NCBI GenBank assembly: GCA_016705005.1
Contig: JADIZB010000001.1
Coordinates: 186,001 to 250,000, forward strand
Length of the DNA: 64,000 nucleotides
Direction: 5' to 3'
Source: Bacteroidales bacterium
GTDB taxonomy: Bacteria; Bacteroidota; Bacteroidia; Bacteroidales; Lentimicrobiaceae
The notes under the pieces were generated by a model. It was not told the origin of the DNA, did no database searches, and saw only the letters and a list, made by a program, of their open reading frames with translations. This document shows, piece after piece, positions 17,072 through 27,518 of this stretch. The first letter of the stretch is position 1. Each line of letters opens with the position of its first letter. The position numbers and the translations under genes were made by a program.

Positions 17072-18142
17072 ATGAACAGAACAACCGATCACGATACAAG
17101 GCCGATAGTTGGTATCACACACGGTGATATCAATAGTATCAGCTACGAAATAATTATTAAGGCATTTGTTGATAACCGCATATTTGAACTACTTACCCCT
17201 GTGGTTTATGGTTCATCTAAAATTGCTTCATACCACCGTAAAACACTAAATGTAAGTGATTTCAGTTTTAATCTGATCAAAAGAGCCGATACTGCAAACC
17301 CAAAACGTGCCAATATAATAAACATTCACGACCAGGAAGTCAAAATTGATCTTGGAAAATCAACAGGCATTGCAGGCGAACTTGCCTTACTTGCGCTTGA
17401 AGCCGCGACAGAAGACCTGAAAAAAAACTACCTTGATGTGCTGGTTACAGCCCCCATCAATAAAAAAAACATTCAGTCAAAAGATTTTCATTTTCCCGGT
17501 CATACCGAATACCTTGCCGACAAATTCGGAGTAACTGACTACCTCATGCTGATGGTCAGCAATAAACTCAGGATCGGTGTGATAACCGGGCATATTCCGT
17601 TAAAGGAGGTTCTGAACCAGCTGAATGAAGAACTTATTCTCAGGAAAATAAAGATATTGAACCAATCGTTGCTCCAGGATTTTGGCATCAGAAGTCCCAG
17701 AATTGCCATACTCGGACTAAATCCACATGCAGGTGATGAAGGCTTAATCGGACAGGAGGAGGCTCAGATCATTAAACCTGCAATTGATAAAGCCAATGAA
17801 CTTGGAATGAGAGTCTTTGGCCCATTCCCTGCCGATGGATTCTTTGGCTCTTCTACGTTCACACAATTTGATGGCATCCTCGCCATGTACCACGATCAGG
17901 GGATGCTCCCATTTAAAGCCCTGGCCTTTGACTCAGGCGTCAATTTTACCGCAGGATTACCCATTGTCAGGACCTCTCCTGCCCATGGAACAGCCTATGA
18001 AATAGCCGGCAAGGACCTGGCTTCACCCGATTCTTTCAGAGCCGCGCTTTATCTTGCCTGTGATATATTTTACAATCGCCAGGAGTATAAAACTATGACT
18101 GAGAATCCACTGCAGGCTGCGAAACAGGAAGCCGAGCATTAA
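17072..18142 (+). CDS. pdxA: 4-hydroxythreonine-4-phosphate dehydrogenase
   Basis: PdxA oxidises 4-phosphohydroxy-L-threonine in the DXP-dependent route to pyridoxal phosphate. The 356-residue product shows the three metal-ligand histidines: His173 in TGHIPL, His219 in NPHAGDEG and His274 in MYHDQGMLPFK. The N-terminal loop reads GDINSISYEI instead of the commoner GDPxGIGPEI, a variation seen in Bacteroidota members. It is followed 14 nt later by murF-alr, whose racemase half needs PLP, so the two are likely co-transcribed and metabolically linked. Other pdx genes are not in the window. Confidence 0.95.
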   Translation: MNRTTDHDTRPIVGITHGDINSISYEIIIKAFVDNRIFELLTPVVYGSSKIASYHRKTLNVSDFSFNLIKRADTANPKRANIINIHDQEVKIDLGKSTGIAGELALLALEAATEDLKKNYLDVLVTAPINKKNIQSKDFHFPGHTEYLADKFGVTDYLMLMVSNKLRIGVITGHIPLKEVLNQLNEELILRKIKILNQSLLQDFGIRSPRIAILGLNPHAGDEGLIGQEEAQIIKPAIDKANELGMRVFGPFPADGFFGSSTFTQFDGILAMYHDQGMLPFKALAFDSGVNFTAGLPIVRTSPAHGTAYEIAGKDLASPDSFRAALYLACDIFYNRQEYKTMTENPLQAAKQEAEH

Positions 18143-18156
18143 TACATTCATAAAAC

Positions 18157-20637
18157 ATGCAACAGCAGGGGTATCCACTTGAGGCAGTAGCCGCAATGGC
18201 CGGCGGATCGCTCATTGGCAACCCGGGCAATACTATGATTGTAGAACTGCTTACAGATAGCCGTAAGCTTTCCTCTCCTGACCAAACATTATTTTTTGCG
18301 ATCGTCACTTCAAGGGACAACGGTCACAAATACATCGGCGAGCTTTATAAAAAAGGAATCCGTGCCTTCTGTATCTCGGAGCTTCCGGATCGGACATTGC
18401 CTGATACTGTATATATTCAGGTAAATAATACGCTCGAAGCACTTCAGAAACTTGCTGCCGCGCACCGCAGCGCATTCATTTACCCGGTTATCGGAATCAC
18501 CGGAAGTAATGGAAAGACCATTGTCAAAGAGTGGTTGCACCAACTCCTCTCTCCTGAAAAGACAATTGTCAGAAGTCCAAAGAGCTTTAATTCGCAGATC
18601 GGAGTACCCTTATCGGTTTGGCAAATGAAAGGTCTTCATAACCTCGGGCTTTTCGAAGCTGGTATTTCGCAATCCGGCGAAATGGACAACCTCGAAAAAA
18701 TAATCAGACCAACCATTGGTGTTTTTACCAACATAGGACATGCTCATGATCAGTATTTCAGTTCAAAAGAAGAAAAGACCCTCGAAAAGCTTAAACTTTT
18801 CAGGCATTCTGAACTTCTGATTTATTGTTCTGATCATCAACAGATAAACGAATGTATCGAAGAATCAGGGTATAGTAAATCAAAGCTGTTCAGTTGGGGA
18901 TACAGGAACAATGCAGATTTGAGGATTACCTTAAAAACGGTGGAAAAGAACGGGACTATAATTCACGGTATTTTCCATAATAAGGAACTTTCTATTGAAA
19001 TCCCATTTACCGATGATGCTTCAGTAGAAAATGCCATTCATTGCTGGGCTGTCATGCTGTCGTTTGGCTATGGTCCTGATGTTACAGCCAGCCGCATGCA
19101 TCGATTGACCAGGGTAGCGATGCGCCTGGAGATGAAAGAAGGCATCAACGGTTGTTCTGTTATAAACGATGCTTATAGTTCCGATCCCGATTCACTTGCC
19201 ATTGCCCTTGATTTTTTGATGCAGCAGAATCAGCACAATAAAAGGTCAGTAATCCTTAGCGATATGTTACAGAGTTCGGCCGACGAAGCCGCGCTGTATC
19301 ATAACATTGCCGCATTGCTTTCAGACAAAGGCGTGAACAGGTTGATCGGAATAGGTCCGGTGATTTCACGAAACAGCCGGTTCTTTAATATGGAATGCTC
19401 TTTCTATGAATCGACCCGGGCATTTATAACGTCATTCAGATCCGCATCATTCAGGAACGAGAGTATCCTTGTTAAAGGAGCACGTATCTTTGAATTTGAG
19501 AAAATCAATGATCTGCTCCAGCAGAAATCGCATGAAACTGTGCTTGAAGTCAACCTGAATGCATTGGTTCACAACCTGAATTACTATCGGTCACTCCTTC
19601 AACCAGGGACAAAACTAATGGCCATGGTTAAAGCCTTTTCATATGGCAGCGGGAGTTTTGAGATAGCGAATACACTTCAGTTTCACAGAGCAGATTACCT
19701 TGCAGTGGCATATGCCGACGAGGGAGTTGAGCTGCGGAAAGCCGGTATCAGTTTGCCGGTGATGGTAATGAATCCTGAAGAGAGCGGCATGGAAGCGATG
19801 CTTCAATATAATCTCGAACCTGAGATATACAGTTTCAGGACACTTCAGATGCTTGAAAAGGCTGTTAAATCTTATAAGTCAGACAATGACAGGCTGATTC
19901 CTATACATCTGAAGGTCGACACCGGAATGCACCGTCTTGGTTTTGAGCCAGCCGACATAGAGAGCCTGTGTGTTCGTATCAAAGCAACACCGGGATTAAC
20001 CGTTCAATCTGTTTTCTCGCATCTGGTCGGAAGTGACGACCCCTCATTGGATGAATTTACGAGACATCAGATCGGGATGTTTGTTAAAATGGCTGAAAAG
20101 CTCGAGAAAATTCTCGGATATAAAGTTTTGTGGCACATTCTTAACTCTGCCGGGATATCAAGGTTTCCTGAAGCCAGGTTTGGGATGGTCAGGCTGGGCA
20201 TTTCTCTGTATGGCATTGCTGCGAATGAAAAGGAGCAGAAAATGCTCGAAACAGTCACCAGTCTGAAAACCAACATATCACAGATAAAAACCATTGAAGC
20301 CGGAGAAACCGTCGGTTACAACAGGGCATGGCAAGCACCTTTAACAACAACCATTGCCACCATTCCCATCGGTTATGCTGATGGATTAAACAGAAGGCTT
20401 GGAAACGGTAAAGGCAAAATGCTCGTAAACGGGCACCTCGTCCCTGTTGCCGGAAACATTTGCATGGATATGACCATGCTTGACATCACCGGGATTGAAG
20501 CTACTGAAGGAGATGAAGTAACCGTATTCGGTGAAAAATTACCAATATCAGAATTGGCAGTTGCCATGGATACTATTCCCTACGAAATCCTCACAGGTAT
20601 TTCGCGCAGGGTAAAACGGGTATACTTTCAGGAATAA
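18157..20637 (+). CDS. murF-alr: Bifunctional MurF ligase-alanine racemase
   Basis: An 826-residue fusion. Residues 1 to about 455 are MurF, which adds D-Ala-D-Ala to UDP-MurNAc-tripeptide; the ATP loop GSNGKT is at 116-121. Residues from about 460 are a PLP alanine racemase making D-alanine: the PLP lysine is Lys492 in MVKAFSYGSG and the catalytic Tyr is Tyr721 in VGYNRAW. This fusion is well known in Bacteroidota and couples D-Ala supply to the ligase. The racemase motif is MVKAFSYG rather than the usual VVKADAYG, as in other fused forms. The start ATG at 18157 follows pdxA by 14 nt. Confidence 0.95.
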   Translation: MQQQGYPLEAVAAMAGGSLIGNPGNTMIVELLTDSRKLSSPDQTLFFAIVTSRDNGHKYIGELYKKGIRAFCISELPDRTLPDTVYIQVNNTLEALQKLAAAHRSAFIYPVIGITGSNGKTIVKEWLHQLLSPEKTIVRSPKSFNSQIGVPLSVWQMKGLHNLGLFEAGISQSGEMDNLEKIIRPTIGVFTNIGHAHDQYFSSKEEKTLEKLKLFRHSELLIYCSDHQQINECIEESGYSKSKLFSWGYRNNADLRITLKTVEKNGTIIHGIFHNKELSIEIPFTDDASVENAIHCWAVMLSFGYGPDVTASRMHRLTRVAMRLEMKEGINGCSVINDAYSSDPDSLAIALDFLMQQNQHNKRSVILSDMLQSSADEAALYHNIAALLSDKGVNRLIGIGPVISRNSRFFNMECSFYESTRAFITSFRSASFRNESILVKGARIFEFEKINDLLQQKSHETVLEVNLNALVHNLNYYRSLLQPGTKLMAMVKAFSYGSGSFEIANTLQFHRADYLAVAYADEGVELRKAGISLPVMVMNPEESGMEAMLQYNLEPEIYSFRTLQMLEKAVKSYKSDNDRLIPIHLKVDTGMHRLGFEPADIESLCVRIKATPGLTVQSVFSHLVGSDDPSLDEFTRHQIGMFVKMAEKLEKILGYKVLWHILNSAGISRFPEARFGMVRLGISLYGIAANEKEQKMLETVTSLKTNISQIKTIEAGETVGYNRAWQAPLTTTIATIPIGYADGLNRRLGNGKGKMLVNGHLVPVAGNICMDMTMLDITGIEATEGDEVTVFGEKLPISELAVAMDTIPYEILTGISRRVKRVYFQE

Positions 20638-20703
20638 ATTTCCACAGATGCTTATGTGTAAATGATTTCTCAATTTATTTAACAGATACTACTGGAAGAT
20701 TGC

Positions 20704-21432
20704 ATGAAAAACTTATCCATCATCATTCCCGCCTACAATGAAGCAGCCACCATTCACCTGATACTGAACAGGATTCTCGAAGTAAAGTTTATTTATAATA
20801 TTGATTATGAGATAATTGTTGTTAATGACTACTCAACAGATGGTACTGCTGAAGCACTGGTGGCATACAAAAACGATCATCCGGGATTGAAAATGATCAT
20901 ACATAACCAGGAATCAAATCAGGGAAAAGGAGCCGCACTGCACAAAGGCATCGAATTGGCAACGGGTGACCTTGTTGTGATTCAGGATGCTGATCTTGAA
21001 TATGATCCGAAAGAATACAATCTTCTTTTAAAGCCTTTTATGGATGGCGTTGCGGATGTTGTTTACGGATCAAGATTTAAAGGTATCGGACCTCACAGAA
21101 TTTTGTTTTTCTGGCACTCCATTGGTAACAATTTCCTGACCTTTCTTTCAAACATGTTTACCAACCTGAACCTGACCGACATGGAAACATGTTATAAAAT
21201 GTTCAGGGCTGATATTATAAAAAAAGTTGTTCTTACTGAAACCAGGTTTGGGTTTGAGCCTGAAGTGACTGCACGGATTTCACGGGTGCCCGACATCCGT
21301 ATCTATGAAGTAGGTATTGCGTATTATGGCCGGACCTATGAGGAAGGTAAAAAAATAGGAGCAAGAGACGGTTTCAGGGCCATTTTCTGCATCCTTAAAT
21401 ATAACCTCTTCGACAGAAGAACCTTCAGATAA
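20704..21432 (+). CDS. Family 2 glycosyltransferase, DPM1-like (polyprenyl-phosphate sugar synthase)
   Basis: A 242-residue GT-A enzyme without transmembrane segments, like the catalytic domain of dolichol-phosphate mannose synthase. Visible motifs are IIIPAYNEAATI at the N-terminus, VVNDYSTDGT, GKGAALHKGIELATGD, and the metal-binding DAD in QDADLEYDP; MFRADII and the RTYEEGKKIGARDG block complete the family pattern. Its expected product is a polyprenyl-phosphate sugar used by membrane GT-C transferases. The next gene, 26 nt downstream, is such a polytopic protein, which makes a donor-synthase/transferase pair likely. The sugar is not determinable. Confidence 0.9.
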   Translation: MKNLSIIIPAYNEAATIHLILNRILEVKFIYNIDYEIIVVNDYSTDGTAEALVAYKNDHPGLKMIIHNQESNQGKGAALHKGIELATGDLVVIQDADLEYDPKEYNLLLKPFMDGVADVVYGSRFKGIGPHRILFFWHSIGNNFLTFLSNMFTNLNLTDMETCYKMFRADIIKKVVLTETRFGFEPEVTARISRVPDIRIYEVGIAYYGRTYEEGKKIGARDGFRAIFCILKYNLFDRRTFR

Positions 21433-21458
21433 TTTTCTTCATTGAAAAAAAAGACAGG

Positions 21459-23264
21459 ATGAGAAATGATTCCAAATGGTCGTTATACACGTTCATTATC
21501 CTGGCAGGCGCCATAGTTGCAATCAGGTTTATATCAGTCCCCTCAAGGGCTTTAAGCTGGGATGTCTTCGGTTATTATCTTTATCTGCCTGCCACATTTA
21601 TTTATGATGATCCTGGTCTGGTCAAAACTGAATGGCTTGATGGTGTAGTAGAAAAATATGAACCTTCACCTACCCTCTATCAACTTGTGCCTGCAGTTGA
21701 TGGCAACCGGGTGATAAAATATACGGCGGGAATGGCATTGCTGTATTCCCCGTTTTTCTTTATTGCACACTGGATAGCACCGCTGTCAGGCTATCCTGCT
21801 GATGGATTCTCTCTTCCTTACCAGTTGATCGTCAGCTTTGGTGGTTTATTCTGGATTGTACTCGGAATCTATGCCTTCAGGAGAATATTATTAAAATTTT
21901 TCAACGATCAAACTACCCTGGTTATTCTGATACTGATTATTACCGGAACAAATTATTTTCATTTAGCCGCACTGGATGGAACTCTGCTGACTCATAATAT
22001 CCTTTTCACCCTTTATGCATTTTTACTGCTTTCGACCATTGCCTGGCACAGTAAACCATCTGCTGGCACTGCCATTTTCACAGGGTTGCTCTGTGGTCTG
22101 ATTGCCCTGATCAGGCCTTCCGAAGCGATTTGCTTCCTGATCCCGTTGTTATGGAACACTGGTACCAGAAAAGCAATATATGATAAAATGTCGTTGCTGA
22201 GGCGACATCCCCATCATCTGGTTCTGGCGCTTTTCAGCGCTCTGTTGATCGGATCTGTCCAGCTTATATACTGGAAGAAATTCACAGGAGAATGGTTCTT
22301 TTATTCTTACGGTAATCCCGGGGAGGGCTTCAGGTTCTTTCCTCCTTATCTCGGTGAATTTCTTTTCAGCTTCAGGAAAGGCTGGCTTATTTACACGCCT
22401 TTAATGATCGCTGCCCTGGCAGGTTTTATCAGTCTTTACCGCCGGCACAGGGAAATCCTTCCTGCCATTGCAGTTTTCTTTATTTTAGATCTCTGGGTTG
22501 TGTCCTCCTGGAGTTGTTGGTGGTATGCCGGCGGTAGTTTCAGCGCCAGGGCCATCGTACCTGCTTACCTGGTACTTGCTTTTCCACTGGCATATCTTAC
22601 CGAAGCCATGCGAGGCCATTGGCGCAGGATTGCAATGATCGTCGCCGGATTGCTTGTGTTGCTCAATTTATTCCAATCCTGGCAGTTCTATTCCGGAATT
22701 ATCGACAAGGAGCGCATGACCCGGGCTTATTATAATGCTATATTCGGCAAAATAGATGTTGACAAGGAAAAACTTGACAAATTCCTTCTGGTTGAGCGCA
22801 GCACCGAGAGCAGTGAAACCATCAAACACACGGAAAGATACTCAGGTCAGGTAATTTTCGAAACCAACACCATCGCTGCAACCGATACAGCCGGTGCATT
22901 AAAATTGAGCCCGGAGAACCCATTTGCCCCGGGACCTGATATCCCATACAGTACCCTGACCATTAAAGATCATGTCTGGCTCAGATCCGGTGTTGAAGTA
23001 TTTCTTCCGGAAGGGTATTCAGGAGCTCCCCCGCTACTGGTAACAGCCTTCCATTATAACGGACAGGCCTATAAATACAGGGCTGAAGCCATTCCGGAAC
23101 CTGACCCGGCCAGAGGAATGTGGCACAAAATTGAGTATTGGTACCTGAGTCCTGAAGTCAGAACAAACCATGATAATCTCAAAGTGTACGTTTGGCATAG
23201 TGGGGAAACCCCGGTGTTTGTGAGGAATCTCAGGGTTGAGAAGTTTGAGTTGAAAAATGAATAA
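21459..23264 (+). CDS. Polytopic GT-C-like membrane protein with C-terminal beta module
   Basis: A 601-residue protein with about ten transmembrane segments and a soluble C-terminal region (from about residue 440). An Asp sits in the first external loop (WDVFGYYLYLPA), as in GT-C glycosyltransferases that use lipid-linked sugars. Two blocks, SGYPADGFSLPYQL and KGWLIYTP, recur in paralogs at 27519 and 53822. The C-terminal module ends with VYVWHSGETPVFVRNL, also shared with other proteins here. It follows the DPM1-like gene by 26 nt. No experimentally studied family member was recognised; transferase activity is inferred from topology and context. Confidence 0.75.
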   Translation: MRNDSKWSLYTFIILAGAIVAIRFISVPSRALSWDVFGYYLYLPATFIYDDPGLVKTEWLDGVVEKYEPSPTLYQLVPAVDGNRVIKYTAGMALLYSPFFFIAHWIAPLSGYPADGFSLPYQLIVSFGGLFWIVLGIYAFRRILLKFFNDQTTLVILILIITGTNYFHLAALDGTLLTHNILFTLYAFLLLSTIAWHSKPSAGTAIFTGLLCGLIALIRPSEAICFLIPLLWNTGTRKAIYDKMSLLRRHPHHLVLALFSALLIGSVQLIYWKKFTGEWFFYSYGNPGEGFRFFPPYLGEFLFSFRKGWLIYTPLMIAALAGFISLYRRHREILPAIAVFFILDLWVVSSWSCWWYAGGSFSARAIVPAYLVLAFPLAYLTEAMRGHWRRIAMIVAGLLVLLNLFQSWQFYSGIIDKERMTRAYYNAIFGKIDVDKEKLDKFLLVERSTESSETIKHTERYSGQVIFETNTIAATDTAGALKLSPENPFAPGPDIPYSTLTIKDHVWLRSGVEVFLPEGYSGAPPLLVTAFHYNGQAYKYRAEAIPEPDPARGMWHKIEYWYLSPEVRTNHDNLKVYVWHSGETPVFVRNLRVEKFELKNE

Positions 23265-23283
23265 GTCCCGGAATGGATTAATT

Positions 23284-26200
23284 TCAGGGGAACCTTACAG
23301 AAACATAAAAATCGTCCACATAAAATACCGACCGGCTGTTCCCCCAGAAAAACACCCTGACCTCGTCGTTCTCTGCGACGCCTTCGGGAAAATAACCATA
23401 GCAGGCAATATCCGACCATTTATCCGGTGTAACCTGCCAGGAGCCTGAACTCACTGATGCAACATATATCGGTTTCCCATCACGGTGTTGCTGGATAAAA
23501 AGTGATGCTCCGGTATAATCCCCCGAGACCTTTGCTTTTACATATACTTCATATGGCTTTTTTGTCTGCATTGAGTGCGGGTGCCATTTGAACGAGTAAC
23601 TACCGTGATTCAGGCTGTCGATGCGGTCAGAGAATCTTCCGCTCAGTGAATGAAGGCTATCCATCGCCGTAGCGTTTCCATTCCAGCCAAAGACAGGTTT
23701 CTCGAAATCATTGAATGATGAAAATCCATTGATGTCTGTTCCTTCCGAAAAAATCATCAGACTACCGGATGCCACCTTGTGGTTTTCAATAAGATCGGGC
23801 CATCTGTTTCGGAAAGACGCAAAAGCCACGTCGGGAAGCGGGGCATAAAGGTTGATCAGTGCAATTTTTTGCGTATTAAGCTGTTCAATACATCCGATGA
23901 GATCGCTCAAACCCTTCTGATATGTTAGGTTATGCAGAAAATATCTTCCCTTGAAACCAACTTCCATCAATGATTCTACCATTAACTGTTTATCATCGGT
24001 ATTACAAACCAAATTCGTTATCCCTGATCTGACGACATCTTGGGCCACTGCACGATACTTTTCTGCCTTTTCCTGCCCGTACGAAGAAGTCGGATCGAAC
24101 CGGTTGAAAATCAGCAGGGCAAGCAACATCCATAAGGCGCAAACCAGAATAATTCTGAATATTACAGGCTTATGTCTGAATTGAATAATAATCAGTAGTG
24201 TGATCAGGATCAGCAAAACAAAATACGAAATCAGGAATCCGATGAAAACAGGCCGGTTAGAATAGGAGAAAGTGATCGTGTGCTTTCCGGGACCGCAAAT
24301 CACACTGATAAACATTTTATTGGAAACAAACGCTGGTGCTTCCTTGCCATCTATGGTCACTCTCCATCCCGGATACCAGGCCTGAAGCAGGGTCACAGCG
24401 ACCTTACGCTGGCAGTTCACGATGGCCTCTGCGTAGCCTGGATAAAACCCGGTTATCTTTACCGAATCACCTGGTGAGCATTTTAAAACGCCGAAATCTT
24501 TCCTGTAAACCTGCTTCTCAACAAAAAGGGCTGTCCCGATGTCGGTTGATGACTCCAGATCGCCTTTACCAAAGGGCAGTACCTTGTCCGACAAATAAAC
24601 AATCTCATTATTGAGGATTGAACCGGCAAGTTCAGGCAAAGAATCGGCAAGCTGATCGTATCCGTTCAACCTGAACGAATTGTACCCTTCGAATGAAACC
24701 GTCTTGTTGAAAATATTGGTATTCTGCCAGATTACAGAGCAGGAGGCATTTTTTTCCGTATTGACTGAAACGGGCATCCCGGGAACCGGAAGCGGAAATC
24801 CGTCAGCCTTCTGCTTCAGAATATGATTGATTTCAAAGGGATCGATTCCTGCGGAAACAACGGTATAATATGTATTTAACTGAACGGCTGCCAACATTTC
24901 AACCACAATCAACACTGGTATATACCTGTATCCGGAACCGGACTTCCGGATAACGAGAAGTAGAAAGGTCAGAACGACAACCATTTGTATTACCGCCTGA
25001 ATTACAATATGCTCATGCCGGGAAGGCTGCCGAAGCCAGTCAGGAAAGTCACCCGCTGGTTTGAGAAATGAAAAACCCTCATGGTTCATAGCGACCAGCG
25101 AATTGGCCATCAGAGCAATTATTACTACTGTAAAAGCGCTGGCGATGATGATCAGCCGCTTTCTGTAAATCATCGGGTCCGACAGATAAGATCCAAGCCC
25201 GGATGCGGCCGCTGGAATGATGGCAAGGACTGCAAAAAAGACAAAGAAACTTGAATGCCTGAACAGGTTGAACAAGGGCACATAATGGTAGAGCATCCCC
25301 CTGACCGGTGTATATTTGCCAAATGATGCCAGCAGCGCAACCAGTCCGAAAACCAGAAAAACATTCAGCAGGAACTTTCTCCTTGAAAACAGCACCAGAA
25401 CGAAAAAGAACAACACGATGAGTCCTGCATAAGCATTGTTCATCGAGATATCAGTATCATACCATTCAACCTCTTTAACTGTTGCAAAAGGAAGTAAAAA
25501 GGAGATGGCAGAGCGGGGGGAAAAGGGCATAAACCAGGCATCTTCAATGCTCACCCCACTCAGCCGGCCAACCTGCCCTGAGACCTGGAAGAAAGTTATG
25601 GCAATGACCAGAAGTGACAATGCAGTTATCAGTAAAAGGGCCCCGTTGAGTTTCAGCAATTGCAACACTTCCTCTTTTTTACCGGCCGAAAAATACCTGA
25701 TGAAGTATACCGTGAACACGGCAATCATCAGGTAAATCAGTATTGCCCACATGGCCTGATATCCGCCGGTAACAAGCAGGAATGTAAAAATGGCCGTACG
25801 GATCGCATCCGGAAACTTTCGTTCTTTCTGCAGCCGGATAAAATAATACAGAACAAAGGGTATCCAGGTTGCTGCTATGATTCCGAACATCTCCTGCCCG
25901 TGTCCGACAAAGAAACCCGACATCAGATAGGCAACTCCTGCGACAAACTGCGCTCTCCTGTCATCGGTAAAATGCCGCGAAAGCAAAAACATCCCCCATC
26001 CCGACAGGGAAATGTGGAGGATAAACAGCAAATGCAGCGTAAGATAGGAATAACCGGTGGTCAGCCCGATGATGAATGTTTCAGGATACCAGACCGAACG
26101 CAGATCGGCATGAATCGGATAACCACAATGTGTATATGGGTTCCAGAAGGGGAAAACCCCGTTTTGCAGACATTCACCCACATGGTAACGCCAGGGAAGG

Positions 26201-26322
26201 TAACAGCCCAGCATATCCCACTTAAAGCCGTTCTGAAGGAAAGCAACCTGCCAGTATGCCAGAATAGCCAGAGCCACAAAAGCCGGAAAAATATAATAAT
26301 CAGCCCGTTTTTTCTGAAGCAT
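23284..26322 (-). CDS. YfhO-type large membrane protein with C-terminal beta module
   Basis: A 1012-residue protein with about twelve to fourteen transmembrane segments, and external domains after residue 490 and in the C-terminal third. The N-terminus, with FKWDMLGCYLPWRYH and FPFWNPYTHCGYP, matches the YfhO family, GT-C-like proteins linked to glycosylation of cell-envelope polymers in Gram-positives. The last 160 residues form a beta-rich module ending in VFFWGNSRSVFYVDDF, like the ends of neighbouring GT-C-like proteins. It is convergent with the 21459 gene (19 nt between stops) and divergent from the glycosyltransferase at 26425. Function as a glycosyltransferase is inferred. Confidence 0.75.
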   Translation of the reverse strand: MLQKKRADYYIFPAFVALAILAYWQVAFLQNGFKWDMLGCYLPWRYHVGECLQNGVFPFWNPYTHCGYPIHADLRSVWYPETFIIGLTTGYSYLTLHLLFILHISLSGWGMFLLSRHFTDDRRAQFVAGVAYLMSGFFVGHGQEMFGIIAATWIPFVLYYFIRLQKERKFPDAIRTAIFTFLLVTGGYQAMWAILIYLMIAVFTVYFIRYFSAGKKEEVLQLLKLNGALLLITALSLLVIAITFFQVSGQVGRLSGVSIEDAWFMPFSPRSAISFLLPFATVKEVEWYDTDISMNNAYAGLIVLFFFVLVLFSRRKFLLNVFLVFGLVALLASFGKYTPVRGMLYHYVPLFNLFRHSSFFVFFAVLAIIPAAASGLGSYLSDPMIYRKRLIIIASAFTVVIIALMANSLVAMNHEGFSFLKPAGDFPDWLRQPSRHEHIVIQAVIQMVVVLTFLLLVIRKSGSGYRYIPVLIVVEMLAAVQLNTYYTVVSAGIDPFEINHILKQKADGFPLPVPGMPVSVNTEKNASCSVIWQNTNIFNKTVSFEGYNSFRLNGYDQLADSLPELAGSILNNEIVYLSDKVLPFGKGDLESSTDIGTALFVEKQVYRKDFGVLKCSPGDSVKITGFYPGYAEAIVNCQRKVAVTLLQAWYPGWRVTIDGKEAPAFVSNKMFISVICGPGKHTITFSYSNRPVFIGFLISYFVLLILITLLIIIQFRHKPVIFRIILVCALWMLLALLIFNRFDPTSSYGQEKAEKYRAVAQDVVRSGITNLVCNTDDKQLMVESLMEVGFKGRYFLHNLTYQKGLSDLIGCIEQLNTQKIALINLYAPLPDVAFASFRNRWPDLIENHKVASGSLMIFSEGTDINGFSSFNDFEKPVFGWNGNATAMDSLHSLSGRFSDRIDSLNHGSYSFKWHPHSMQTKKPYEVYVKAKVSGDYTGASLFIQQHRDGKPIYVASVSSGSWQVTPDKWSDIACYGYFPEGVAENDEVRVFFWGNSRSVFYVDDFYVSVRFP

Positions 26323-26424
26323 ACTAACTGAAAAGGATTGGTGAAGCGAATGTAAGGAGAAATTCGTGAATCATTCAGGGTAAAATATAGCTATCTTAGC
26401 CACTGCCAATGCAAAGTTACAGTT

Positions 26425-27348
26425 ATGAATTTTTCAGTTTCGGTGGTCATCCCCTGCTTCAACGAAAAAGATAATATTGACATCCTCTACCGGCATCTAT
26501 CAATAGTGCTTGAAGCTTACCCTGACTATGAGCTGATCTTTGTGGATGACGGAAGTACGGACGATACGCTCGAAACCATCCGTTCTGTCGCAGAAAAAGA
26601 TCCCAGGGTCAGATACATCTCTCTTTCGAGAAATTTCGGGCACCAGTATGCCCTGAAAGCAGGGCTGGACCACGCCGGGGGTGACTGTGTCATCAGCATG
26701 GATGCCGATATGCAGCATCCGCCGGAACTGATCCCTGCAATGATTGAAAAATGGCGTGAAGGTTACGAGGTGGTAAATACCATCAGGGGAGATCAGAAAT
26801 CACTATCAGCCTCAAAAAAGCTCTCATCCGGTTTATTTTATTTTATCATCAACAGGCTTTCTTCGGTTGAAATCAAACCCGGAATCGCAGACTTCCGCCT
26901 GCTCGACCGAAAAGTTGTTGATGCCCTGAAACAGTTCAGTGAAAATCACCTTTTTTTGAGGGGGCTGATACCCTGGATGGGATTCAGGCAGACATCCGTT
27001 CATTTTGAACCCGCTGACAGGCATAAAGGAACAACAAAATATACTTTTACCCGAATGCTGCGACTCGCACTTGATGGGATCACTTCATTCAGCAGCAGAC
27101 CTCTTTACCTTTCGATCTCAGTAGGATCGATCATAGCAGGTATTGCTTTCCTGTATGGGATTTATGCTGTTTATGTGCATCTTTTTACCGATGACGCCTT
27201 GCCGGGATGGACTTCCATTACGGCTAGCGTCCTGTTCATCGGTGGCATACAATTGATTATGCTGGGAATAATCGGTATTTATCTTGGGAAGCTTTTCATT
27301 GAAAACAAAAAGAGACCTAACTATATCATCAGAACAAAGAATTTCTGA
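26425..27348 (+). CDS. Family 2 glycosyltransferase with C-terminal membrane anchors (GtrB/ArnC-like)
   Basis: A 307-residue enzyme of the polyprenyl-phosphate glycosyltransferase class. The N-terminal GT-A domain has VVIPCFNEKDNI, VDDGSTDDT, LSRNFGHQYALKAGLDHA and the metal motif MDADMQHPPE. The block KYTFTRMLRLALDGITSFSS precedes two transmembrane helices at about 230-255 and 268-292, the arrangement of GtrB, ArnC and DPM1 type III proteins. It would load a sugar onto undecaprenyl phosphate at the cytoplasmic face. The GT-C-like gene at 27519 follows, repeating the donor-synthase/transferase pairing. Confidence 0.92.
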   Translation: MNFSVSVVIPCFNEKDNIDILYRHLSIVLEAYPDYELIFVDDGSTDDTLETIRSVAEKDPRVRYISLSRNFGHQYALKAGLDHAGGDCVISMDADMQHPPELIPAMIEKWREGYEVVNTIRGDQKSLSASKKLSSGLFYFIINRLSSVEIKPGIADFRLLDRKVVDALKQFSENHLFLRGLIPWMGFRQTSVHFEPADRHKGTTKYTFTRMLRLALDGITSFSSRPLYLSISVGSIIAGIAFLYGIYAVYVHLFTDDALPGWTSITASVLFIGGIQLIMLGIIGIYLGKLFIENKKRPNYIIRTKNF

Positions 27349-27518
27349 TGTTCTGACGATCCATGGCAAGGAAGCAGGATTGCCGCACAGCAACGTTTCC
27401 GACACCAAAGAATGAGGTTAGTCATTGAAAATTCCGGAAGTCAAGAACCAGTGACTGATCTCCGCATCATATTTTTTACCAGGAATTCTTCGTTATTTCG
27501 TCATTAAAACATTTTGCG

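Noticed and set aside
25660..26331. A 223-codon plus-strand frame over the YfhO-type gene
   Set aside because: It is the complement of conserved membrane-protein codons and has no coding features of its own.
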